Part shown: one piece after another, positions 16,291 to 25,278 of the stretch | How positions within the stretch are numbered: the stretch's first letter is position 1 | How the letters are laid out: each line of letters begins with the position of its first letter | Assembly: GCA_023417065.1 (NCBI GenBank) | Contig: JAEZGH010000057.1 | Location: forward strand, 1-64,000 | Length of the DNA: 64,000 bases | Direction of reading: 5' to 3' | Source of the DNA: Bacteroidota bacterium | GTDB taxonomy: Bacteria > Bacteroidota > Bacteroidia > Cytophagales > Cyclobacteriaceae | The notes under the pieces: generated by a model | The model's input: only the letters and a program-made list of their open reading frames with translations | What the model was told of the DNA's origin: nothing | Databases searched by the model: none | Translations under genes and position numbers: made by a program

Positions 16291-18984
16291 ATGTTAAAGC
16301 GAATTTCAATTGCTTCTTTGCTTTTGCTGGTCTGTCTGCTCCAAACGGAGTTGCTACACGCCCGCATACGACTTCCCAAGCTGGTAGGCGACAGCATGGT
16401 TCTTCAGCGCGATGCCAGGATCAAAATCTGGGGCTGGGCCGACAAAGGTGAACCCATAAAAGTTTCCTTCCGCGGAAAGCGATACAACACAACTACCGAC
16501 GCCAACGGACAGTGGGCTATCACGCTTTCGCCGTCAAAGGCAGGTGGCCCGTTCACAATGATGATCACGGGAAAAGATGAAACCATTCAGTTGAATGACA
16601 TCCTGATTGGTGACGTCTGGATGTGCGCAGGGCAGTCAAACATGGTTCACTCCCTGATACTTCATCGCGACCGCTACCTTTCAGAGATTGAAGCTGCGAA
16701 CTATCCTCAAATCCGACAGTTCCTCGTCCCGACGAACCCGGTACTTACAGGTCCCGCAGATGACCTTCCTTCGGGAAGCTGGGTCCCTGCAAATCCTGAA
16801 AACGTACTACGCTTTTCAGTGGTCGCGTACTTCTTTGCAAAGGCGCTCTACGACGAGTACAAGGTTCCTATTGGAATAATCAACTCCAGCGTTGGAGGAA
16901 CTCCCGTTGAAGCATGGACAAGCGAGGCTGGGTTGAAGGCCTTCCCTGACAGGCTCGCGCGAATCAAAACCAACAAGGATACTGCGTACGTGAACGCACA
17001 AAACCGAAAGGCAGCAGCTGCGCGTTTTGCAGCAGAAAAGCTTCGGACCGGCGACGTGGGTATGAGGGCATCCACTCCCTGGTACGACGTAGCGTACAAA
17101 CCTGTAGGATGGCGACGCATAAACATTCCCGGCTTCTGGGAAGACCAGGGCCTGAAGAACCTCGACGGCGTGGTGTGGTACCGCAAAGAGATCACCGTGC
17201 CTGCATCGATGGTTGGCGCTCCCGCGCGACTTTCATTGGGAAGAATTGTTGATGCCGACGAAGCTTACGTCAACGGCAAACGCGTAGGCAACACGACGTA
17301 TCAATATCCGCAGCGCAGGTATCAGCTTCCTACAGACGTGCTTAAAGAAGGCAAAAACATTATCGTGGTGCGCGTTTCGAATTTTGGAATGAAGGGCGGA
17401 TTCGTACCCGACAAGCCATACTATCTCGCGACCCCTGGCGACACAATAGACCTCAAGGGTGACTGGCAATACAAAGTCGGTGAAGTCTTCACGCCGCGTG
17501 CCGGAGGCGTTGCGGGCATCTCCGCACAAAACGAACCTTCAGCGCTGTTTAATGGAATGATCGCACCGTTTGTCGACTTCCCGATAAAGGGTACGATATG
17601 GTATCAGGGCGAAAGCAACATCAGCAACGCCTGGGAATACGACGTACTGCTCACGACACTTATCAACGACTGGCGCGCACAGTGGAAGCAAAAGGATATG
17701 CCATTCCTCTACGCGCAGCTGCCCAACTTCAACGAAGCTGACTATCTCCCGGTGGAAAGTGCATGGGCACGCCTCCGCGAAGGACAGCGTCGTGTGTTGT
17801 CCGTTCCGAAGACAGCGATGGCAGTAGCGATTGACCTCGGCGAGTGGAATGACATCCATCCCGGGAACAAGAAACCAATAGGGGATCGGTTGGCGTTGGC
17901 AGCACGACGCGTTGCATACAATGAATCTAACGTTGTGTATTCCGGTCCAACGCTGACTTCCGTTACACAAAATGGCGATCAGTTGGTTCTAACCTTCGGC
18001 GACGTGGGCGCTGGCCTGATCACGACCGATGGTGAACCCGTACGATGGCTCGCCGTTGCCGGTGCTGACAAGAAGTTCGTGTGGGCAAAGTCGAAGATTG
18101 AAGGAAACAACGTGATTGCGTGGAGCGATAACGTGGTGGATCCGCTCTACGTCAGGTACGCGTGGTCGGATAATCCCGAAGGAGCGAACCTGTTCAACAA
18201 GGAAGGATTGCCGGCGTCGCCTTTCGAAGCACAGGTAGCCAAAGTAAACGATCTGTGGCATGGCAAGAAGGCTGCGGTGGTTATCACTTACGACGACGCC
18301 CTCGAGGTTCAGCTCGACAATGCTATCCCTGTATTGGATTCGCTGGGGCTAAAGGCGACATTTTATTTATCAGGAGGCTTTCCTGGTTGCCGAAAGCGTC
18401 TGCGCGACTGGGGCTTTGCGGCTGCACGTGGACACGAACTCGGGAACCACACATTCTATCATCCATGTGACGGATCCAAACCCGGAAGATCATGGGTGTC
18501 GAAAGACAATGACCTCAGCACCTATACCACACGCGACATGATTCGCGACATCGAAACGACAGACGTGCTTCTGCAATCCATCGATGGCAAGAGACAACGA
18601 ACATTTGCCTACACCTGCGGAGATATGGAAACTGGCGAAGGCTCTTTCGTCGAGGCCATCCGGGATCGCTTCGTGGCCTTGCGCGGCGTGAAAGGTGAAC
18701 TGAACCACCTCAGCAATCTCGACCTCACCAATGTGAACTGCTACGTCGTTGACTCCGGCAATGAAGACCAGATGATCCAATGGGCGGAGAAAGCTAAGCA
18801 GGAAAATGCGTTGCTTGTCATTCTGTTCCATGGCGTGGGTGGCGGTCATGCAATAAACGTTGACCTTAAGAAACACAACAACTTCCTGAAATACCTTGCC
18901 GAAAACAAGAAAGACATCTGGACGACCACGATGCTGGAAGCTTCTCAACATTGTATTGAACAACTTGAAAAAGGATCCAAATGA
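16291..18984 (+). CDS. Two-domain carbohydrate esterase: sialate O-acetylesterase-like plus polysaccharide deacetylase (CE4)
   Basis: 897 aa from ATG 16291, with a signal peptide of ~24 residues ending LLHA. Residues ~25-640 are SASA/SGNH esterase-like: a leading beta domain (LPKLVGDSMVLQRD), the GDVWMCAGQSNM nucleophile block, an inserted galactose-binding-like beta domain (WYRKEITVPA, then GRIVDADEAYVNG), IWYQGESN, and the Asp-x-x-His block NDIHPGNKKPIG. Residues ~655-890 are a NodB/CE4 deacetylase: TYDDA, GHELGNHTFYHP and LVILFHGVGGG. It probably removes O-acetyl groups, and perhaps N- or O-acetyl groups, from plant or host polysaccharide. It overlaps a CE15 gene by 4 bp. Confidence 0.85.
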   Translation: MLKRISIASLLLLVCLLQTELLHARIRLPKLVGDSMVLQRDARIKIWGWADKGEPIKVSFRGKRYNTTTDANGQWAITLSPSKAGGPFTMMITGKDETIQLNDILIGDVWMCAGQSNMVHSLILHRDRYLSEIEAANYPQIRQFLVPTNPVLTGPADDLPSGSWVPANPENVLRFSVVAYFFAKALYDEYKVPIGIINSSVGGTPVEAWTSEAGLKAFPDRLARIKTNKDTAYVNAQNRKAAAARFAAEKLRTGDVGMRASTPWYDVAYKPVGWRRINIPGFWEDQGLKNLDGVVWYRKEITVPASMVGAPARLSLGRIVDADEAYVNGKRVGNTTYQYPQRRYQLPTDVLKEGKNIIVVRVSNFGMKGGFVPDKPYYLATPGDTIDLKGDWQYKVGEVFTPRAGGVAGISAQNEPSALFNGMIAPFVDFPIKGTIWYQGESNISNAWEYDVLLTTLINDWRAQWKQKDMPFLYAQLPNFNEADYLPVESAWARLREGQRRVLSVPKTAMAVAIDLGEWNDIHPGNKKPIGDRLALAARRVAYNESNVVYSGPTLTSVTQNGDQLVLTFGDVGAGLITTDGEPVRWLAVAGADKKFVWAKSKIEGNNVIAWSDNVVDPLYVRYAWSDNPEGANLFNKEGLPASPFEAQVAKVNDLWHGKKAAVVITYDDALEVQLDNAIPVLDSLGLKATFYLSGGFPGCRKRLRDWGFAAARGHELGNHTFYHPCDGSKPGRSWVSKDNDLSTYTTRDMIRDIETTDVLLQSIDGKRQRTFAYTCGDMETGEGSFVEAIRDRFVALRGVKGELNHLSNLDLTNVNCYVVDSGNEDQMIQWAEKAKQENALLVILFHGVGGGHAINVDLKKHNNFLKYLAENKKDIWTTTMLEASQHCIEQLEKGSK

Positions 18985-20333
18985 AACCTGCTCTTATTCT
19001 CGTTTTGGCCCTGGCATTTAACTCTGCGGCCGCCCAATTTTCACAAGCTTCGCGCGACAGTCTTGCTGCGCTATCTGCTGCCGATCATGAGCAGATGAAG
19101 AAACAAATTGGCATCACCGCGCCGAATCGTCCCGGACCATCAGGCAATCCCAGTGCACCTGATGCAGCTAACCAGGACGAAGCAAAGGTGCGCAGCTACA
19201 AGCTTCCTGATCCTCTTGTATTCAACAACGGCAAAAAGGTCACTACCGCAAAGGATTGGACAGAGCGCCGCAGGCCTGAGATCGTCGAACACTTTGACAA
19301 GGAAGTCTATGGGCGCGTGCCTGAGAACGTTCCGGGTGTTACGTGGAAAGTAATCTCCGTGAAAGATACTATGATGGGAAATTTTCGTGTCAAGGAAAAG
19401 ACGCTCTCCGGCGTGGTTGACAACTCGGCGTTTCCACAGATCAGCGTAAACATTGAGCTTGTTGTAGGCACACCAGCCTCCTCAACGGAAGGGGTACCTG
19501 TTGTGCTTGAGTTCGGATTTATCCGCTGGCCTTTTGGTAATCCTCCCGCTGGAGGTGGGAACTCTTTGATGTCGGCAAGCGAGCCCGGCTGGAAAGAGCA
19601 AGTTATCTCGCGTGGATGGGGCTACGCTATCCTGAATCCTGCAAGTGTTCAGGCCGATCACGGCGCGGGACTGCGACAGGGCATTATCGGTCTCGTGAAC
19701 AAGGGCGAGGCACGCAAGCCGGACCAATGGGGCTCACTACGCGCGTGGGCTTGGGGCGCAAGCCGCGCTGTGGATTATTTTGAGACTGACCGCGACGTAG
19801 ATGCTAAACGCGTAGCCATTGAAGGCCTCTCGCGATATGGCAAGGCTGCACTCGTCACGATGGCTTACGAACCCCGTATCTCGCTTGGTTTTATTGGATC
19901 ATCAGGAGCTGGTGGTGCCAAGATCCTCCGCCGCAACTTTGGTGAGCAGGTGGAAAACCTCGCGTCTTCAGCAGAGTACCATTGGTTCTGCGGCAACTTC
20001 ATAAAATACGCCAGCAGCCACACTGTTGACGACCTTCCTGTGGATGCACATCATCTCATTGCACTGTGTGCACCGCGCCCTGTATTCATCAGCTCGGGGT
20101 CACCGCATGTCGAAGGTCAGTGGATAGACGCTAAGGGGATGTTTCTGGGCGGCGTTCACGCAGGGCCTGTGTATCGCCTCCTTGGCAAAAAAGATCTCGG
20201 ACAGGACGCCTTCCCGCCCCTGGGACAGGGACTCGTAGATGGTGATCTCGCCTATCGTCAGCACGCGGGCGGGCACACTACTGGCCCTAACTGGAGCACG
20301 TGGTTAGCCTGGGCGTATCGCTATTGGAAGTGA
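18981..20333 (+). CDS. Glucuronoyl esterase (CE15 family)
   Basis: 450 aa from ATG 18981, overlapping the previous stop as ATGA, so translation is coupled. Signal peptide of ~19 residues ending AAAQ. The alpha/beta-hydrolase serine is in EGLSRYGKAAL (G-x-S-R-x-G-K, the CE15 signature). The acidic region lies in SSGAGGAKILRRNFGEQVEN and the catalytic His in GGHTTGPNW. CE15 enzymes cleave the ester between lignin alcohols and 4-O-methyl-glucuronic acid of xylan. Together with the upstream deacetylase this operon strips side groups from glucuronoxylan-like polymers. No glycoside hydrolase is adjacent. Confidence 0.88.
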   Translation: MKPALILVLALAFNSAAAQFSQASRDSLAALSAADHEQMKKQIGITAPNRPGPSGNPSAPDAANQDEAKVRSYKLPDPLVFNNGKKVTTAKDWTERRRPEIVEHFDKEVYGRVPENVPGVTWKVISVKDTMMGNFRVKEKTLSGVVDNSAFPQISVNIELVVGTPASSTEGVPVVLEFGFIRWPFGNPPAGGGNSLMSASEPGWKEQVISRGWGYAILNPASVQADHGAGLRQGIIGLVNKGEARKPDQWGSLRAWAWGASRAVDYFETDRDVDAKRVAIEGLSRYGKAALVTMAYEPRISLGFIGSSGAGGAKILRRNFGEQVENLASSAEYHWFCGNFIKYASSHTVDDLPVDAHHLIALCAPRPVFISSGSPHVEGQWIDAKGMFLGGVHAGPVYRLLGKKDLGQDAFPPLGQGLVDGDLAYRQHAGGHTTGPNWSTWLAWAYRYWK

Positions 20334-20367
20334 TTTCTGATTTCTCCGAACGCGGCAGTGTGAGTTT

Positions 20368-20418
20368 CAGTTTGAGAGTGAGAGGCGGTGTATGCTTTCT
20401 TTTCTCACTCTCAAACTG
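20368..20418. terminator. 16-bp perfect inverted repeat between convergent genes
   Basis: CAGTTTGAGAGTGAGA (20368-20383) is exactly reversed as TCTCACTCTCAAACTG (20403-20418) around a 19-nt loop. It lies between the 3' ends of the CE15 gene and the DUF2807 gene. It has no strong T-run, so it may act as a bidirectional terminator or mRNA 3'-end stabiliser. Confidence 0.6.
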
Positions 20419-20468
20419 GGGGAGTTTCTTCTGTGCGACCTGCGGAATCTGAAAGATTTCTTTCCCTT

Positions 20469-21215
20469 TTAAAATGCGCGTTCAACAGCGCCTGAGCCGT
20501 AGATTTTCTTGGTTACAGTCTTCGTGTTGCCCTTGTGCTTGACGGAGCCGCTACCTGCCACGAGTGACTCCAGCGCCTGCGTTACGTTAAGCTCGCATGT
20601 GCCGTTGCCGGATATCTTCACATTCGACGTTTCAAGTTCGCATGCAAATGCCTTAAGACTTCCGCTACCCGCGATGAACACTTCATTGCTTGTAGCATAT
20701 CCTTTCAGGTTAATGCTACCGGAACCTGTCACATCAGTCTTTACTTTCGTGGCCTTAATATCAAGGTCCATCTCACCGTTTCCGGCAAGAGAAAGCTTCA
20801 ACTGATCGGAAGCCAGTGAGTTCATGGTAATGATCTTTCCGTTTCCGTTGACCTGGAGTTCATTGATATTCTTCACACTCACCGTGATCTTCATCGGCGT
20901 CTTCAGTTTGATGTCATCGATCTTGGCCCAAATACTCTTATTAGGAGATTCCGGCTTGCGTTCCATGTTAATCATGAGGATGCCGTTCTCTACTTTTATG
21001 GATGTGAGGTCCCAGATCTCAGGTAAGGTTTCCACGATAACTTCCTGTTTGTTGCTCTGTTTGAGGTTTACCGTGTATCCGGAGTTCACATAAATGGCCT
21101 TGAATTCAGGTAGTTCAACAGTTTTCTTAACGGTTTGCGCATTTGCCGCAACGACATTCATCATTATCATTAGAAGCAAAACCGGCATAAAACGCAGGGA
21201 ATGGACTTTTCTCAT
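20469..21215 (-). CDS. Secreted DUF2807 (putative auto-transporter adhesin head, GIN domain) protein
   Basis: 248 aa from ATG 21215. Signal peptide of ~26 residues ending ANAQ. The rest is a right-handed beta-helix-like array typical of DUF2807, with ELPEFKAIYVNSGYTVNLKQ at the start and repeated GSGSL / GNGTCELNV / GSGSVKHKG / GSGAVERAF turns towards the end. The family is abundant in Bacteroidota, and its biochemical role is unknown. It is monocistronic and convergent with the esterase operon. Confidence 0.85.
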   Translation of the reverse strand: MRKVHSLRFMPVLLLMIMMNVVAANAQTVKKTVELPEFKAIYVNSGYTVNLKQSNKQEVIVETLPEIWDLTSIKVENGILMINMERKPESPNKSIWAKIDDIKLKTPMKITVSVKNINELQVNGNGKIITMNSLASDQLKLSLAGNGEMDLDIKATKVKTDVTGSGSINLKGYATSNEVFIAGSGSLKAFACELETSNVKISGNGTCELNVTQALESLVAGSGSVKHKGNTKTVTKKIYGSGAVERAF

Positions 21216-21634
21216 AGTATTTCGATTTGTTAATCTCTAATATGTTCACGAAAGCCGTTTAACCGAACCACATTTCGACAAGCTGCCTGAAGTAATTGTC
21301 TGGCGCCTGTTTAAAAGGATTTATTTGCTACAACTGTCGACGACATGCAGGCAGAGGTGATTTTTTCACCGATTTATGCTGTCTCGTGTCCATTAAAGAT
21401 TACTTTCTCACGTAAGAAATTTCCGAATCCCGTCTTGCTGGACATCATGGTGAGGCCTGCTGGCTGTACTGTTCAGCAAACAACGCCGTGGCTATTTGCC
21501 GGAATAAAAGACAAGTCGTCTATAACTATGTTTTGTGATTAATCCGGCCGTTAGGACATGAAGTCAAGCGTCGCTGTTCGTGAATTATGCTTCGAGCGAT
21601 CAAAATCATGCGAGTTTGATAGCTCATGGCGGGC

Positions 21635-21680
21635 AAAAAATAAGAGGCCGTTAAATTTCCGAAGAAACAGAACGGCCTCT
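21635..21680 (-). terminator. Orphan Rho-independent terminator on minus strand
   Basis: AGAGGCCGTT (21643-21652) and AACGGCCTCT (21671-21680) form a 10-bp perfect stem. On the minus strand the stem is followed by TTATTTTTT. No annotated minus-strand gene ends here, so it implies a short transcript starting between 21680 and ~21950. Confidence 0.65.
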
Positions 21681-21785
21681 ATAGCTGATCAGACGTTTTG
21701 AATTGCTTCAAATCAGAGCTTCAGATGGTTCAACTTTCGTTATACTATTTAAAAGCTCTCTGACCAACACCCTTACAGGTATAAA

Positions 21786-21884
21786 TCAAATGCCTGACCT
21801 GAACACCAGCAATCTGGCCATAATAATGAGGAGCAGCAGGATAACTGATGCATGATTTCCTCGTTCGTTATCACAATAATTCAC
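21786..21884 (-). CDS. Possible 32-aa hydrophobic peptide
   Basis: A GTG at 21884 opens 32 codons ending at TGA 21786-21788. The product is a short polar N-terminus (NYCDNERGNH) followed by ASVILLLLIIMARLLVFRSG, a single membrane-spanning segment with a positive C-terminal end. It lies ~105 bp upstream of an orphan terminator on the same strand. The form resembles small membrane peptides or type I toxins, but there is no homologue in view and the start is GTG. Chance is quite possible. Confidence 0.25.
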   Translation of the reverse strand: MNYCDNERGNHASVILLLLIIMARLLVFRSGI

Positions 21885-21923
21885 AAGTTTGTTATTTTCA
21901 CCGCAGCGCGCTTACGTTGACCT

Positions 21924-22511
21924 ATGTGGACGCTTCTTTTTGAACAAATCGAACGACGGAAAATATTCCTGGCGGAGGAAGAGATGAACATCATCAAAGA
22001 TCTGTTCGTCCACCGGCGATTCCGCAAACACCAGTACATCCTTCAGGAAGAGCAGGTTTCGCAATACGACAACTTCGTCATCCGGGGCCTGGCACGCACG
22101 TACCGGGTCGACGAAAAAAACCACGAACACATCCTGCGGTTTAGTCCGGAGGAATGGTGGACGGGCGACCTCGCCAGCTTTCTCTCTGGATTGCCATCCA
22201 TTTATAATGTAGATTGTCTGGAAGACACGGAAGTGCTAAGCATCACCAATGCAAACCTCGAAGTGCTCTTTGAAAAGGTGCCAAAAATGAACAACTACTT
22301 CCGGATACTCTATCAGCATTCGATCATTTCGTATAACACGCGCCTTACGTCCAGCCTCACAAAAACAGCATCGGAACGCTACGCAGAATTCATTCAGCGT
22401 TACCCGCACATTGACCAGCGCGTGCCCAATCATCAGATCGCCTCATACCTTGGCATCACCCCTCAAAGTCTGAGTCGTATCCGAAAACAATCGATGCTCA
22501 AAGGCAGCTGA
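21924..22511 (+). CDS. Crp/Fnr family transcriptional regulator
   Basis: 195 aa from ATG 21924. Residues ~10-120 are a cyclic-nucleotide-binding beta-roll (FRKHQYILQEEQVSQYDNFV, then RFSPEEWWTGDLASFLSG). Residues ~150-190 are the winged HTH (PNHQIASYLGITPQSLSRIR). The Arg-Ser/Thr cAMP-binding pocket of true CRP is not evident, as in most Bacteroidota members. Downstream, on the same strand, are a SnoaL-like protein and an FMN reductase, which may be its targets. Confidence 0.88.
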   Translation: MWTLLFEQIERRKIFLAEEEMNIIKDLFVHRRFRKHQYILQEEQVSQYDNFVIRGLARTYRVDEKNHEHILRFSPEEWWTGDLASFLSGLPSIYNVDCLEDTEVLSITNANLEVLFEKVPKMNNYFRILYQHSIISYNTRLTSSLTKTASERYAEFIQRYPHIDQRVPNHQIASYLGITPQSLSRIRKQSMLKGS

Positions 22512-22684
22512 GTTAACATAGGGTAACGAAATTACTTAACCCAGGCGATGTCACCCGGCGGTCTGTCCATTCGTTTATTGTGCTATCTGATCATCAGCGA
22601 AGCACCACCGAACAATCACTGATGAACAGTATGTGAATGCCGGCATTCGTTTCAAACGAAATTCACGCACTTAAAGTAAAAACA

Positions 22685-23044
22685 ATGGACTCTAAATCAA
22701 TTCACGATTCACTACAGGATCTTAACCAATTAGTTATCTCGGGAAAACTGCTCGATGCTTTTGACAAGTACTATCACGAGAATGTCGCAATGCAGGAGAA
22801 TGAAAATCCACCGGTTGTTGGAAAGCCGCTTAACCGCGAACGCGAGATAACGTTTCTGAACAACATTGAGGAATTCCGCAGCGCGTCAGTGGAAGGCATC
22901 GGCACGGGGAATGACATCTCGTTTGTGATCTGGAACTATGACTATACACACCGCGAGTGGGGTGTACGCAAGTTCCGCCAGGTGAGTGTGCAGTTCTGGC
23001 AGGATGGCAAAATCATTAAAGAACAGTTCTTCTACAACAACTAA
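22685..23044 (+). CDS. SnoaL-like (NTF2-fold) small protein
   Basis: 119 aa from ATG 22685 (MDSKSIHDSLQDLNQLV); an ATG 48 bp upstream is less likely because it adds a non-conserved stretch. The domain has LLDAFDKYYHENVAMQENEN, then GKPLNREREITFLNN, and closes with VSVQFWQDGKIIKEQFFYNN, the standard SnoaL-like polyketide-cyclase fold. Enzyme activity is unknown. It is 7 bp upstream of an NADPH-dependent FMN reductase and is probably co-transcribed with it, which hints at stress or quinone/flavin chemistry. Confidence 0.8.
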   Translation: MDSKSIHDSLQDLNQLVISGKLLDAFDKYYHENVAMQENENPPVVGKPLNREREITFLNNIEEFRSASVEGIGTGNDISFVIWNYDYTHREWGVRKFRQVSVQFWQDGKIIKEQFFYNN

Positions 23045-23051
23045 CGCGCCC

Positions 23052-23624
23052 ATGAGGATTGAGATAATTTCCGGCAGTCCGCGACAAGGCAGTGTTACGA
23101 AACGCGTTGCCCTGCACCTGCAGCAAGTGCTTTCACGTGAGTATGGCGTGGTCAGTGGACTGATCGATATGCAACAGCATGCATTTGCCTATGTAGACCA
23201 GGTGTGGATGCGCTCGGAAGACGTTCCGCCTCAGCATACCAGCATCGCGCAGCGCATTTTTAACGCTGACGGATTTATTCTGGTGTCACCTGAATACAAC
23301 GGTTCGTACTCACCCGCGCTAAAAACTTTCCTGGACCAGTTTCCCAAACAGGAGCGAAAGGTATTCGGCATAGTAACCGCTTCTCCGGGAAAGCTGGGTG
23401 GCATCCGCGCCGCCATCCAGCTGCAGCATCTCGTTTTTGGAATCTCAGGCGTCGGCTCACCACAAATGCTGATCGTCCCTGAAGTCGATAAAAAGTTCAC
23501 TGCAGAAGGCGAGCTTGCTGATCATTCGTTCGCCACGTCAATCCAAAGCTTCGCGGATGAGTATCTATGGCTGACGCGGGCACTGAATACAGCAACAGAA
23601 AGAAAACAGGTAGCGGCTGCATAG
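23052..23624 (+). CDS. NADPH-dependent FMN reductase family protein
   Basis: 190 aa from ATG 23052. Flavodoxin-like fold with the phosphate-binding loop ISGSPRQGSVTKRVA at the N-terminus, LVSPEYNGSYSPALKTFLDQ (the PEYNGS signature of the family) and a third flavin-contact loop TASPGKLGGIRAA. It reduces FMN, quinones or azo compounds with NAD(P)H in the cytoplasm. It follows the SnoaL-like gene by 7 bp and is closed by a strong terminator. Confidence 0.9.
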   Translation: MRIEIISGSPRQGSVTKRVALHLQQVLSREYGVVSGLIDMQQHAFAYVDQVWMRSEDVPPQHTSIAQRIFNADGFILVSPEYNGSYSPALKTFLDQFPKQERKVFGIVTASPGKLGGIRAAIQLQHLVFGISGVGSPQMLIVPEVDKKFTAEGELADHSFATSIQSFADEYLWLTRALNTATERKQVAAA

Positions 23625-23645
23625 CAACTTGGCATCACAAAAATG

Positions 23646-23679
23646 ACGAAGGTCTGTCGGGGGTACGGCAGACCTTCGT
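23646..23679. terminator. Bidirectional Rho-independent terminator
   Basis: ACGAAGGTCTG (23646-23656) pairs with CAGACCTTCGT (23669-23679), followed by TATTT. It separates the convergent FMN reductase and cadherin-like genes. Confidence 0.8.
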
Positions 23680-23698
23680 TATTTAAAGACAAATAATC

Positions 23699-25234
23699 TT
23701 ATTCTTCCGTGAAGTCGATGAAGACCTTCTTGATCTCCTTATCGTCAACATTTGCACGTCCTTTTTTGTACGCATCGAGTTCCAGCAGCACGAGGCGCTG
23801 ATCATTCATCGCGGTGCGAAGTTTGTCGATGTCCTTTTCAAAGTCCAGCGTGCGTCGCGGAGCCTTCAGCGAATACTTTCTGGCAAAGTCGTCACCCTGC
23901 GACTGAAGTTTGTTTCTGATTTCAATCGTAAGTCGGATCTTCTCCATAATCGATTCCTTGGAGCGTCCGATAACTTCAGTAGCCTCAAGTGTTCCGAGTG
24001 TCAAAACAGTCGTTCCGCCGATTCCGGAAACCAATTTCGACTGATCGGGCTCAAGCGTAACGGGGGAAATACCCGTCGCAGCACCAAGCGATGCATTTAA
24101 AACAGAACGCTTCTTCTTTCCTTTATGGGCCTTCTTGTATTCCTGGTTGAGTTTCTTCTGATTCTCATCAAGCTGTGTGATCAACATCAGCGCAGCCACG
24201 AGACTGTTCCGGTACTTTGTATATTGCAATGCGTCTTTCTCAACGATGTTCTCTGCATCCATCACGCGAATGCGAATTTTCTTCTCCGTTCTGTTATTTG
24301 TTTTGTCGAGCACAAAGAAGACTATCTCCGTTTCTGAAAACTTCTTGGCATCATCGGTATACTGGTATCCGGGTGTCCAGGTAAACTCGTATTGAACAGA
24401 CGTATTTTCTTTGAGTGCCGACTGCGGAATCTGAAGGTCACTGCAGATCATTCCAACGCTTCTGACATTGTCGTCGCCATTGGGATCGCTAAGGTATATC
24501 TTAAGGTTAAGTGGTTCGTCTTCCTTGATCACGAACAGTGAATCACCGGGGACGATGACAAGTTCGGGAGGAAGGTCAAGTTGCGTTTGAGCTATGCGAA
24601 GTTTCCCCTGGGTTTCTGCTTTGTGCGGCTGGTCCTGTACGATGAACTCAACCGTGTAAGGCTGGTTCTTCATCGCATTGAACTGACTGCGCGAGGGCGC
24701 CCAGGTAAACTGACCGTTAGAGGTGAGTGAAGCGCCTTCGGGCATTTGTGAGACAATGTTTCTGAAAACAATGGGGTCGCCATCGGGATCGTATACAAAT
24801 TCCGCAGGGATCTGATATACATTCTGGCTTGACTGGCGCACGTAAAACACGGGCAGCTCGTCGACTACCGGCGGGCGATTGACGTGCGTAACCGTAAAAG
24901 TCATGGGTTTGCGGACGCTGCTGGTGTCGGAGAAGCGGGCTTCAAACAATAGCGTGATCTCCTTGCGTAGAGCTATGCGATCGACGAAATCAAAGCCCGG
25001 AGTCCACGAAAAATTTCCCAGGGAGTCAAACACAACGCCCAGGCCATCCGCACCTTCAACTGAAAAGCGGGCGTTGCGAGGCCAGGACTTCACCTGAAAT
25101 GACAGCGTATCGTTCTCGCGAACGACATTCCACCCCTCTTTCTCCGGAAATATTATTGTTTGAGCATAGGACTGACAATAAATCCCCATGCACAGGGCAA
25201 CAAAAATGATATACTTCACGTACCTGTTGTTCAA
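23699..25234 (-). CDS. Secreted protein with cadherin/Ig-like repeats and a coiled C-terminus
   Basis: Up to 511 aa. No ATG is available at the 5' end: the choices are TTG 25234 (NNRYVKYIIF) or GTG 25219 (KYIIFVALCM), either giving a signal peptide that ends SYAQ. Three putative Ig/cadherin-like domains follow (residues ~25-115, 120-220 and 225-330). They show NRPPVVDELPVFYVR, then VYDPDGDPIVF, then YLSDPNGDDNVRS, with Dx-D/NGD turns that could bind calcium and FxWTPG closing strands. The final ~170 residues are Lys-rich and helical. It is probably a periplasmic or surface protein; function unknown. Confidence 0.75.
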   Translation of the reverse strand: MNNRYVKYIIFVALCMGIYCQSYAQTIIFPEKEGWNVVRENDTLSFQVKSWPRNARFSVEGADGLGVVFDSLGNFSWTPGFDFVDRIALRKEITLLFEARFSDTSSVRKPMTFTVTHVNRPPVVDELPVFYVRQSSQNVYQIPAEFVYDPDGDPIVFRNIVSQMPEGASLTSNGQFTWAPSRSQFNAMKNQPYTVEFIVQDQPHKAETQGKLRIAQTQLDLPPELVIVPGDSLFVIKEDEPLNLKIYLSDPNGDDNVRSVGMICSDLQIPQSALKENTSVQYEFTWTPGYQYTDDAKKFSETEIVFFVLDKTNNRTEKKIRIRVMDAENIVEKDALQYTKYRNSLVAALMLITQLDENQKKLNQEYKKAHKGKKKRSVLNASLGAATGISPVTLEPDQSKLVSGIGGTTVLTLGTLEATEVIGRSKESIMEKIRLTIEIRNKLQSQGDDFARKYSLKAPRRTLDFEKDIDKLRTAMNDQRLVLLELDAYKKGRANVDDKEIKKVFIDFTEE

Positions 25235-25278
25235 TTTCGAATCGGCCGTAAATTTAACACCGTTCAGCCCTATACCCT

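Larger units (their letters stand above)
21216..21923. other. Intergenic region with a minus-strand terminator and a possible tiny ORF
   Basis: 708 bp between the divergent starts of the DUF2807 and Crp-like genes. It holds a strong intrinsic terminator readable on the minus strand (21635-21680) and, upstream of it in that direction, a 32-codon hydrophobic ORF. The section 21216-21630 shows nothing recognisable. Confidence 0.5.

Noticed and set aside
21345..21542. 65-codon + strand ORF upstream of the Crp-like gene
   Set aside because: Composition is not protein-like, it has no family match, and it is not linked to a promoter or terminator.
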